Part shown: in pieces, positions 22,635-31,784 of the stretch | How the letters are laid out: every line of letters begins with the position of its first letter | Numbering within the stretch: the first letter of the stretch is position 1 | Source: Thinopyrum elongatum | Taxonomy: Eukaryota > Streptophyta > Magnoliopsida > Poales > Poaceae | Direction: 5' to 3' | NCBI GenBank assembly: GCA_011799875.1 | Contig: CM022302.1 | Location: 181,776,942 to 181,840,941 of the forward strand | DNA: 64,000 nt | The notes under the pieces: model-generated | The model's input: only the letters and a program-made list of their open reading frames with translations | The model's database searches: none | What the model was told of the DNA's origin: nothing | Position numbers and translations under genes: made by a program

Positions 22635-23288
22635 CTACCAGTCACGCTCTCCGCTCAGATGGAGGTTGTTGGATTGATGGTCAGTATCACTGGTTCCGCG
22701 GTTGTCGGGGGTTACGAAATTTCCCCACTGCTTGAGCTCGCCGGGGCCGTCGTTGGGGAGGTTGAGTATGTCCGCCAATCCTCCACCGGAAATGGCCCCA
22801 CCATTCTTCTTGTGCCGCTTTTGATTTGGTTTCAGAGGGCATTCAGGCACTTTGTGACCAGGATCACTGCACCCGAAGCAATGATCAGGGGCCGGCTTAG
22901 GAGGAGTGACCGCTTTGTTGAGCTTGCGGCAGTCGTCGGTGTTGTGCCCCGAGGCGCAATGGTAGGAGCACCACTTGCCGGGTAATCCATCCTTCGCTAG
23001 GGGAATCTGGATCATCTGAGGCATGTAGACAGATGAATCATCGTCTTTGGGGGGAGCACATCCCCCTCCTGTCGGCAGTGGGAGGTTTGCGCTTTCCGGC
23101 GCCTCCACGCCGGGGTTGCCACGAGGATGTAGCTTCGCCTTTCCTCCACGCGTCCACGGGAAAGGCAGTGCGTCCACATCCTGGTGACATCCGTGCCGCT
23201 CACCTCCGGCCGACGGCTCATGGATTTGAGCATGCTCTAGTCGCAGTTCATAACGACTTGGAGAAGGTTCAACGACCAGGCCCGGCAT
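22635..23288 (-). pseudogene. gag-like fragment with zinc knuckle (element A)
   Basis: The nucleocapsid-type part of a Gypsy Gag protein, which packages element RNA. The reading includes 'WCSYHCASGHNTDDCRKLNK', typical of plant Gypsy gag, and a CCHC knuckle C-x2-C-x4-H-x4-C ('CFGCSDPGHKVPEC') near 22855-22900. A basic stretch 'KPNQKRHKK' follows. The upstream capsid region expected between here and the primer-binding site at 23.78 kb is not open in one frame. No protease or reverse transcriptase follows downstream on this strand, in contrast to autonomous relatives. Confidence 0.7.
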
Positions 23289-23775
23289 CAGTACCGGTCA
23301 CTCCCTGGCGTCAGCGATCGCGACGATGTGCTGGGCTGCCATCAGGACTTGCCACCACCACCGAGGATCGTAGATGCCGATGTCGGGGACCCGGAGGAGG
23401 TCTGACATCCTCAACCATGGCTATCGTGGGAGTGGTTGGTGAGGCTTGATCCCAGCGGGTTGTCTTCTTCATCTCGAAGCCGATGCGAGAGATCTCAGGC
23501 TTTAGTCAAGAATATGGCTAGGCGGCTTGGGACATCGCAGGAGTATGACATTCAGCCCCCAACGTAGACGGAGACGAAGCTGTCGCCGAAGGTGGTGGAG
23601 TCGACGCGGGCCTTGAAAAGGCAGGTGTCGACGAAGCCCCCGGCGTAGTCAAAAGCGCAGCAAATGTCACAGCCAGCGTAACCGAGGCCGTCCCTCTGTT
23701 TCCAGATCGGGACGATGGAGTAGCCGAAGAAGAACTCGAAGTCGACGAAGAAGACGAAATAGATCTTGACATTGG

Positions 23776-23800
23776 CGCCCCCTACCTGGCGCGCCAGTTG
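23776..23800 (-). other. Primer-binding-site region of element A
   Basis: Just inside the right LTR, the minus strand reads ACTGGCGCGCCAGGTAGGGG. This block is widespread immediately 3' of the 5' LTR in plant Gypsy elements and is taken as the tRNA primer-binding site and leader. It fixes the element's orientation as minus. Confidence 0.7.
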
Positions 23801-26569
23801 TCACGTGTCAGATCACGGTCACCGGGAGTGAACGGACACCCCCTTTTAGAGATTCGGCACAGGGCGCAAAGAGGTCAGAGATCAACTTCGTCAGCCTTCC
23901 CGAAGAAGGTCCCGGCTACGTCGACATCGAGAAGGGGGGAGGAGCAGGGCACGAACGGCACGGCAAAGACACGAACGATCTACCCAGGTTCGGGCCGCGT
24001 TGTGCGGAAACCCTACTCCGGCATGGTGGTACTCATGGAGATCATGGTGGAGCTATAAGGATGGTTGCCGGGGGACTCATGGTGACTGGCCCGAGCTAGA
24101 CGAAGGGCAGATCCTCTCGGAGAGATAACCTCCCTTCCTATCCTAACCTTTCCTTCTAGCTTGTGTGTGCTTGAGTTCTGTCTTGTGTTGTTCCGTCCCT
24201 TCCTCCCGTGCCCATGGACCTCCCTTTATAGCCGGAGGGGGTAGCCACAGCGGGAACAGAGGAGGTCTCGTGCTTCCCTCCATTCCAAGCTGGGGATGCT
24301 TGCAGGACTTGGCGGGAAGACATGTGGCGCTCCGTCATTGGCTTCCAGTGGACGGAGAGGTGCCGTCCCAAAGCGTGCCAGCTTTGGGGGCAGGCGACAA
24401 AGGTGTCAGGGGGTGGTTGAGCCCCTGACAGAGGATGGCCTTCTGATCCTCGCTGACGCCGTCTTGACATGATGGTGTCTCCTCCATCATCTTGGCGCCC
24501 AAGTATCCTTGCCCTCCTTCCCAAGCTTTAGGGAGAGCTAATCCCATCCTCCCAGGTCTTACACCAGCGCACATGCACTCCCCCGGGAATGGATAGTGAC
24601 CGGCCTCCCCGCCAGCATCACCGCTCCTCCCCGGGTAGCTGTTTTGCTGCCTGTGGCAGGACCTCCCGGATCGTCCCCCCCCGGGAGCACCTAGTGGGGA
24701 ACTCTCCTGGCTCTGAAGGACAAGCTCCACTCACTACTAGGAAAAGCCTTATAAGAGATAATGACCTTAGTGGCGCACCAAAATAAAAATGTGCCACTAC
24801 TAGTAGTGGCGCACCACAGAAAAGTGTGCCACTGCTAAAAAGATAGTAGTGGCGCATTTAAAAATGGGTGCGCCACTGCTATCCGCTGGCCTAGTGAGGC
24901 TGGCCACCCCACACTTACTAGTGGCGCACCACCCTAAAATGCGTCACTGCTAAGTTTTTTAGCAGTGGCACACTTTGCCAAAATGCGCCACTACTAAGTG
25001 GGTGCCTATAGGCGCACACGGGAGGGAGGCTAGCAGCAGTGGCGCATTTTGCAAAGTGCGCCACTGCTAGGTGTGGACCCAGCGTGCCCATGTGGGTGAT
25101 GGCAGCTTAGTAGTGGCGCATTTTGCAAAATGCGCCACTGGTAGCCTTAGCAGTGGCGCATTTTCACAAAGTGCACCACTACCAACCTGGCATCAGCCAT
25201 TTAATGGAAATTATTTTGGATATTTTCTATATAAAAATATTCCTATGAAAACTAATTTCTATTTTCTTAAAATCATTTAGAAAATAAACAAACCGAAAAT
25301 AATAAAAGAAAAGAAAAAGAAAAATGTTTTGGCTGGGAGGCAGCCAACCGGCCAGGCCCAAGTGGCCCAGCCGGAGGCCACCTACAACGACCCAAACCCT
25401 AGCACACACACCTACAACCACACAACACACGCACGCACAGGAGGCGCCGCACTCCCTGGCCTCGATCCCCTCCTCTCGTTCACACACATGCACGCATCCC
25501 CACCTACCTGGTCGGGAGACCATCTCCATCGAGCAGCGCCGCCACGCCGCCTCTCCTCCCGCTCGACCCGTGCACCCCGAGCTCGCCGCCCCTCTCTCCT
25601 TCCTCCTCTCCCGGCGATGCCGCCACCTCCCTAGCTCTCCTTCCCCGCCGTCGGCATTCCCTATCTCCCTCTAGCCTGGCAGCGGCCGCCTCCCTCCTCT
25701 CGTGTGCTGCTCCGATCGCCGACAGTTGCCGCTGTTTCCTCCGGCGAGCAGAGCCTCCAGCTCTGGCCTCGACCCAGCGGCCTCCGCCTTCCGGCGCAAG
25801 GCAGAGCACGGCGCCGCCCGGACCTCCTCCTCGCTACCATTGCCGTGGCCAAGGACAGCGTCGCGCCCGCCAAGCTCCGCCTTGGCACCCTCACCGACGT
25901 GCTTGACCATGCCCGGCCCCCTCCTCCCTGACCACGGTCGTGGTGCCGCCCGCCGGCGCTCCTACTGCTTCGACGACCACATCTCGCGCCACCGTTCACC
26001 AGCGTGGCACCGCATCGATGCAACAGTGCTGACGTCACAGTGACGTCAGTTTTTTTTCTAAATTCTGATAATGTTAGTAGTGGTGCATCCCAATATGCAC
26101 ATATGTGTGCCACTGCTATTTACTTAGCAGTGGCGCATTTCAAAATGTGCAACTGCTATCAAGATAGGTGTGGCGCATTTCAAAATGCGCCACTAAAATA
26201 GCTAGTAGTGGCGCATTTTGAAATGCGCCACTAACCTTATTTTTGGTGCGCCACTAATATCTATTTCCCTAGTAGTGACTTGGTGGGAACGGTTTGGAGT
26301 CGTGGCCGGGGTGGACATGTGCACCCGCTCGTCTGCGTGCCGTGCTTCGCTACCTGCATACGCCGTCTTCATCGTCTTGGAGGACAAGCCGGGGCTTGCC
26401 CCTGTGTAGCCTTGCCGGGGCACACTGACGGACAGTGTGCGAGCAGGCTCGTCCCGTCAGGGTACACGGCGAGAGTGTACCCTGGTCTTGGTCTTCTCTT
26501 GGTGGGCCCTCAGGGGGTGGACCCGCTTTGGCAGGAGCAATGGTGGCCCTGGTTTCCATTGTTGCGACA
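23801..26569 (-). repeat. Right (5') LTR of element A, with nested CACTA D
   Basis: The LTR starts TGTCACGTGTCAG and ends TGTTGCGACA. Left part 23801-24731 and right part 26278-26569 together match the left LTR (2408-3624). The gap between them is the CACTA element at 24732-26277. Confidence 0.88.
24732..26277. mobile_element. Non-autonomous CACTA element, 1,546 bp (element D)
   Basis: Ends are CACTACTAGGAAAA and TTCCCTAGTAGTG, with TSD ACT at 24729-24731 and 26278-26280. Both ends are packed with a subterminal motif, AGTGGCGCA and its reverse TGCGCCACT. One pair fuses into a perfect 28-bp palindrome at 25112-25139. The middle (about 25320-26050) is GC-rich and gene-like in composition, but I recognise no domain. 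It may be a captured host fragment. The terminal 14 bases match CACTA C, so C-type transposase could in principle have moved it. Confidence 0.88.
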
Positions 26570-26574
26570 AACCC

Positions 26575-29144
26575 CGCTATTGAAGGGGGTGCATCAAGAT
26601 CACGAATTACTCTGCAGGTGACAACCACTATGTCATTGATTACCATACTATGTGTATCCATATAATGTGGTATCTATATAGACAAACATATTACTAGCAA
26701 CACTTTGTTGGTACAAATTGGTAAACATTGACTGATTAATTCTATGTCAAACAATAATTATGATCTCAACCCCAATATATTGTCCAACTGTGTAGCTAGG
26801 ATGTTAACTGGAACCATTTTTTGTGTGGATGGCACACCGTGAACATATTTGCAAGAAGGAAAAATTATATATATCATTACATCCCTTCTTTTTTTACCTT
26901 CTATTGATGCTGTTTTTGTTGCTTGTAGTTTTACATCACAACCCGGCTATCTTAAAATGCTCAATCTTAATTTTCATAGTTGGAAAGAGTGAAACATAAA
27001 CTAGCCATTAACTAATAAACTAATCTTTTGGCCATGGCGACTGCCTCCATTCTGTTAATTATTTTGAGATTGCTCCAGCAACTTTTGTAAGTTTTTTTTT
27101 TGCGGGAAACCGCTGATATATTAAAGCAAGGATTTTACAGAAAGGACCTCCACAAAGATACAAATTACAACCAAGTCCCCCTGTAAAGCGAAACCGTCGA
27201 CGAGGAACAGCACGTTCCGATGGCGTGCCGCCGCTGCATCTTCACACGAGCCTTGGATCAGAAGATGTCCCCTGTCGGACGGGAAGTCGTCAGTCCTCGA
27301 ACTCCGGAGAGCCTCCATCCTGCTCCTCCGGCCGCAACGCTGCCTTGCTTGAACACTAGTCGTTTCAAGATCTCTATTTGGAGCCGCCGCGTCGAGCTCC
27401 AGTGCGGGGATAAACGCACACGGCGGCCACCGGGGACCGCGAGCGCGAGGAAGGAGGTGCTCCGCCGTGAAGCTACACCGAGCTCCACCGCCGAAGATGC
27501 CGAGCGCCACCTGCAAAACCAACTCCGACCGCGCCTCCATCTCCAGGACACCACCGGCGAGGAACCTAACAGAGCGGAACCTAACAGAGCCTACGCTATA
27601 TACACACCGAGAAACGAGGTTCCCCCATCCTCCCGCTGCCGGAGCGGCCGGCGAAGGAAGCGGGAACCGGCGCTTCGCCGGCGGTGAGGTGGATCTGCCG
27701 AGCGGGTTCAGAAATTCGCCTCTACTGTAGCGGGAGAGGGGAAAGCGTCCAAGGTCGCGGTGTGGAAACTTTGTAAGTTTAGAGCCTTATGTAGAGAGAA
27801 TCTTGTTTGGATAGCAACCTCATTATACACAGCGGAGGAAATGTAAAATCGATATATTTGTATCACTATTTGTGCCGTTAAGTTACATAATCTTAGTTCC
27901 ATAACTTTTTAGGTTTAATCATAGGCATAGTAATAAGCGGCGTCTCAATGTTGTTTCTGGCACTTAGTGCTCCATTTGTTACACGTATTGTGAAACCAAG
28001 GAAGGTGAAGAAAACAAGAGAAAAGTTATTCAAACAAAATCACGGGTTGCTATTGCAGCAGTTAATATCACAAAAGGCAGATATTGGTGAGCGGATGATG
28101 TTTACCTTGGTGGATATAGAGAAGGCCACAGATAATTTCAACAAGTCACGTGAAGTTGGTGGTGGCGGGCATGGTGTTGTGTATAAAGGAATTCTGGACC
28201 TGCATGTTGTTGCGATCAAGAAATCAAAGATTGTAGTACAGAAGGAAATCATCGAATTCATAAATGAGGTTGCTATTATTTCTTAGATCAACCATAGAAA
28301 TGTTGTGAAGCTCCTGGGATGCTGCCTTGAGGCAGAAGTCCCCTTGTTGGTTTATGAGTTCATCTCAAATGGAACCCTGTATCACCATCTTCATGTTGAA
28401 GGACCAACATCACTATCGTGGGACGATCGATTAAGGATTGCACTTGAGATTGCCCAACCTCTGGCCTATCTGCACTCAACTACTTCGATGCCCATATTTC
28501 ATAGAGATATCAAGTCCTCTAACATACTTCTTGATGAGAGTTTAACAGCAAAGGTATCAGACTTTGGAGCCTCAAGGTACATTCCGATTGATCAGACAGC
28601 AGTGATGACAGCCGTTCAAGGAACATTTGGTTATTTAGATCCCATGTACTATCACACAGGTCGACTAACGGACAAGAGCGATGTCTTCAGTTTTGGTGTT
28701 CTCCTTATAGAACTGCTAACCAGGAAGAAACCGTATGTGTATAGATCAGAGAATGATTCCAGTCTTGTTGCGTGTTTTGTCTCGTCACTCGCAGAAGGCA
28801 ACCTTGTTGACATAATAGACCCGCAAGCCATGAGAGAGGAAGAAGATGGGGAACTCCAGGAAGTATCCATACTAGCGGCAGCGTGCACTAGACTGGAAGG
28901 ATAGAGCCGGCCAACAATGAAGGAAGTGGAGATGGCCCTTGAAAACCTGCGAGTCAGAAAGAAGCCTGCTCCATACAATTCAGCATCGAAGAGATACGAC
29001 GGGGATCAAATTGTTTCACCGTATAAGTCAATTGAAGATCTACTCGCCAACAAGGATGTGCCGATGGAAGGGGATGCCGAGGAATCGAGCAGACAATACA
29101 CTATGGAAGAGGAAATCTTGTTGTCCGCCAGGTACCCCCGTTGA
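26575..29144 (+). pseudogene. WAK-like receptor kinase copy 1, 3' segment (EGF end and kinase exon)
   Basis: This is the continuation of the gene broken at 2407. The EGF exon resumes at 26575 and ends at 26617 (donor CAG|GTGACA). The kinase exon opens at 27913 after a TTTTTAG acceptor. It encodes the membrane segment ('GIVISGVSMLFLALSAPFV') and then a serine/threonine kinase. The kinase has a glycine loop GGGGHGVVYKG, catalytic lysine in [28 protein letters not shown] and SDVFSFGV. The tail ends 'EEEILLSARYPR' at 29142-29144. All key kinase residues are present. Two in-frame stops break it: TAG at 28284-28286 and TAG at 28902-28904. The intron at 26618-27912 carries a retroposon. Confidence 0.9.
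27095..27767 (-). mobile_element. Retroposon with poly-A (minus strand) in WAK copy 1 intron 2
   Basis: A T-run at 27092-27100 (poly-A on the minus strand) opens the unit. The flanks ACTTTTGTAAGTTT (27081-27094) and ACTTTGTAAGTTT (27768-27780) form a 13-14-bp TSD typical of LINE-type target-primed integration. The 3' end on the minus strand resembles grass LINE tails (CGGTTTCCCGC then A). The GC-rich body shares a block ('CRSGRRRxREP' in one frame) with the retroposon at 34981-35804. No intact protein was found. Confidence 0.66.
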
Positions 29145-30139
29145 TCTCTTTTGGGGCTGAACATAGGGGAAGGCTCTGTCTATATGGGACTGAGCAAAAT
29201 GTTCTTGCGTTGTTTTGCATGAAGTCATGATTCTGATAACTTTTCTTTACTGACATTTGTTTGTCCGGTGCTGCTGTTTGTTTGCATGAGGTCTACTACA
29301 AATTTCTTTGTGCGATGCCCATATTTCATAGAGATATCAAGTCCTCTAACATACTTCTTGATGAGAGTTTAACAGCAAAGGTATCAGACTTTGGAGCCTC
29401 AAGGTACATTCCGATTGATCAGATAGCAGTGATGACAGCTGTTCAAGGAACATTTGGTTATTTAGAAACCATGTACTATCACACAGGTCGACTAACGGAC
29501 AAGAGCGATGTCTTCAGTTTTGGTGTTCTCCTTATAGAACTGCTAACTAGGAAGAAACCGTATGTGTAAACATCAGAGAATGATTCCAGTCTTGTTGCGC
29601 GTTTTGTCTCGTCACTCGCAGAAGGCAACCTTGTTGACATAATAGACCCGCAAGCCATGAAAGAGGAAGAAGATGGGGAACTCCAGGAAGTATCCATACT
29701 AGCGGCAGCGTGCACTAGACTGGAAGGAGAGAGCCGGCCAACAATGAAGGAAGTGGAGATGGCCCTTGAAAACCTGCGAGCCAGAAAGAAGCCTGCTCCA
29801 TACAATTCAGCATCGAAGAGATACGACGGGGATCAAATTGTTTCACCGTATAAGTCAATTGAAGATCTACTCGCCAACAAGGATGTGCCGATGGAAGGGG
29901 ATGCCGAGGAATCGAGCAGACAATACACTATGGAAGAGGAAATCTTGTTGTCCGCCAGGTACCCCCGTTGATCTCTTTTGGGGCTGAACATAGGGGAAGG
30001 CTCTGTCTATATGGGACTGAGCAAAATGTTCTTGCGTTGTTTTGCATGAAGTCATGATTCTGATAACTTTTCTTTACTGACATTTGTTTGTCCGGTGCTG
30101 CTGTTTGTTTGCATGAGGTCTACTACAAATTTCTTTGTG
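28486..30139 (+). repeat. 827-bp tandem duplication of the kinase exon 3' half and downstream flank
   Basis: Unit 1 is 28486-29312 and unit 2 is 29313-30139. They join directly (TTTGTG|CGATGCCC). The duplicated part begins just before HRDIKSSN and runs through the C-terminus, stop and ~170 bp of 3' flank. About ten single-base differences separate the copies by eye. Unit 2 lacks the TAG at 28902 but has its own in-frame TAA at about 29567. Unit 2 has no start or N-lobe and is not a gene by itself. Confidence 0.93.
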
Positions 30140-31019
30140 TATGTCAGTTGTATGTGGTTGTTTTTTCTCCCAGATTTGTTACCTGGGATAATCCTTCCCG
30201 GAGATAGTGCTAACTGTTTTAGTGTAAGCGCAGTATCGAAAGCGTATACTTTGCGTTCGTTTTCACCGCATGGGGTGGCGTTGTGGTTGATGCGCCATCG
30301 TCAGCGTAGCATCATCACACACGTTGAGACGTGCCTCACACGTGAGGACATCACCTTGTTGAAACAACCAACTCGCGTAGCAAGCCGGCGCTGCCCCCTA
30401 ACCGGCGCTCGGCGGAGAAGAACCACCGAGTGGAGCGCCGTGCGGCGGCGCTGGCCTGCACTGATGGCTTTCAATGTATCGGAGCACGCCTCCGCAGCTC
30501 GGCGGAGGAAGGCAACCGGGCGAGCCAGTCGGCGGAGAGGCCAGACCGGCGGCGCCACCATTAGATCGGCGAAGGTTCCGTTCGTTACTTGCCCCCATTT
30601 CTCCGATTTGCATCCCTAGTGGTAGAGATTGATCTATTTTATTTTATGGGTATTTTATTGGATACGCCTACCTCTTGGTCGACTGAGACTTTTCTTACAT
30701 CTCGGTCACCCGATTTCGGTAGCGTCGACGCAGTCCGTTTTCCTCACCCCCGCCTCCTATGGGCTTTTTGTTCCGTTGTTCGTTATTCTGGGCCTTTTGT
30801 CTCGTTTTAAGTCATGGTTGCGGTGTTGTTTGTTATTCTGGGCCTTTTGTCTCGTTTTAACTACACTAGGCGGGAGCTACCATACTGGCCTAGGCTGGTT
30901 TGTACAGCGATAGACTCTCGCTATCACATGGGCAGAGTGCCACCGCCTAATGCCTCGGGAGGTGTTTCCAGTGCATGAACGAGTCGTACTCCTGACTGCA
31001 TGGCTAACAAAAATTATCT
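30140..31019. other. Intergenic sequence downstream of WAK copy 1
   Basis: No supported gene is seen. A GC-rich patch at 30380-30580 has low-complexity frames. A ~30-bp block ending GGGCCTTTTGTCTCGTTTTAA occurs twice, at about 30788-30810 and 30839-30861. Confidence 0.4.
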
Positions 31020-31440
31020 AGACGAGAGTACAGACATATAAAAAGATGAAGTACATGTACGTATAAGCTGGAGTACACGTACAGAAAAATACGTAGTATA
31101 AACACATAGAAAGTCGGGGTACATGTACACACAAGAAGGATTAAATGTACACAGAAAGTCATAGTACTAGTACACAGAACGTCGTAGTACAAATACACAG
31201 AAGGTGGAATACATGTACACAAAAAGTCGTAGTACATATAGAGAGGACAAGGCGGTGTACATGTACACACAAGACGGAGTACACGTATACAGAAAAGGCA
31301 GAGTACATGTACACAGAAAGTCGTAGTACATATAGAGACAAGGCTGTGTAGATGTACACACAAGGCGGAGTATAAGTACACAGAAGACAAAGTACATAAC
31401 GGTATAGTACAAGTACATAGAAAGCATAGTAAAAAAATCT
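31020..31440. repeat. Degenerate ~24-bp tandem repeat (GTAC-rich)
   Basis: About 16 imperfect units are built on GTACATGTACACA(C/G)AA and GTCGTAGTACATA. The unit length is near a multiple of three and stop codons are rare on the minus strand. The long minus-strand frames rich in 'VCTCTPP'-like residues are therefore by-products of the repeat. Confidence 0.78.
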
Positions 31441-31784
31441 CAAAACCTATCAACATGGGATCTAGTTTTGAAAATCTCGACGTGAGGACCTAAAAAATGA
31501 AACCGGCTCGTAATTCAGACCAGCGGTTCAAAAGATATTTCGTTTAAAAATCGAAATTCAAAATAAATGCACGTTCAACATCCCGCATCCCCGTTTCAGA
31601 AGAAGAAATCTCACCAAAACCCTCTCTTTTTGACACTTGTTGCACATACAGACGTTCAACATGGTCCCAACGAAAGGAAAGACTGACACTTGGCGAGCAG
31701 AGAGCGCACGAGAAGGGAAATCACGATAGTTGGCATGGTACGAACGCAAGAGGTAGACTTTCGCAAAGGTTTCCCTTTTTTAGT

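Larger units (their letters stand above)
2408..26569 (-). mobile_element. Gypsy-type LTR retrotransposon, non-autonomous, with nested insertions (element A)
   Basis: A complete LTR element sits in exon 2 of WAK copy 1. Both LTRs begin TGTC(G/A)C and end GCGACA, and the element is flanked by the perfect 5-bp TSD AACCC at 2403-2407 and 26570-26574. Left LTR 2408-3624 (1,217 bp); right LTR 23801-26569 (about 1,220 bp once its nested CACTA is removed). The primer-binding-type sequence lies just inside the right LTR, so the element is on the minus strand and the right LTR is the 5' LTR. Without nested insertions it would be about 7.4 kb with a ~4.95-kb interior. The interior holds a gag zinc-knuckle region (minus) and a spliced antisense ORF (plus). 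I see no protease, reverse transcriptase or integrase, so it probably depended on a relative. Antisense ORFs near the 3' LTR are known in the Tat lineage of plant Gypsy elements. Confidence 0.9.

Noticed and set aside
29261..29569. A separate small kinase gene
   Set aside because: It is the second unit of the 827-bp duplication, without N-lobe, glycine loop or promoter.
31004..31456. Cys/Thr-rich ORFs
   Set aside because: By-product of a ~24-bp tandem repeat. No start context, no homologous protein.
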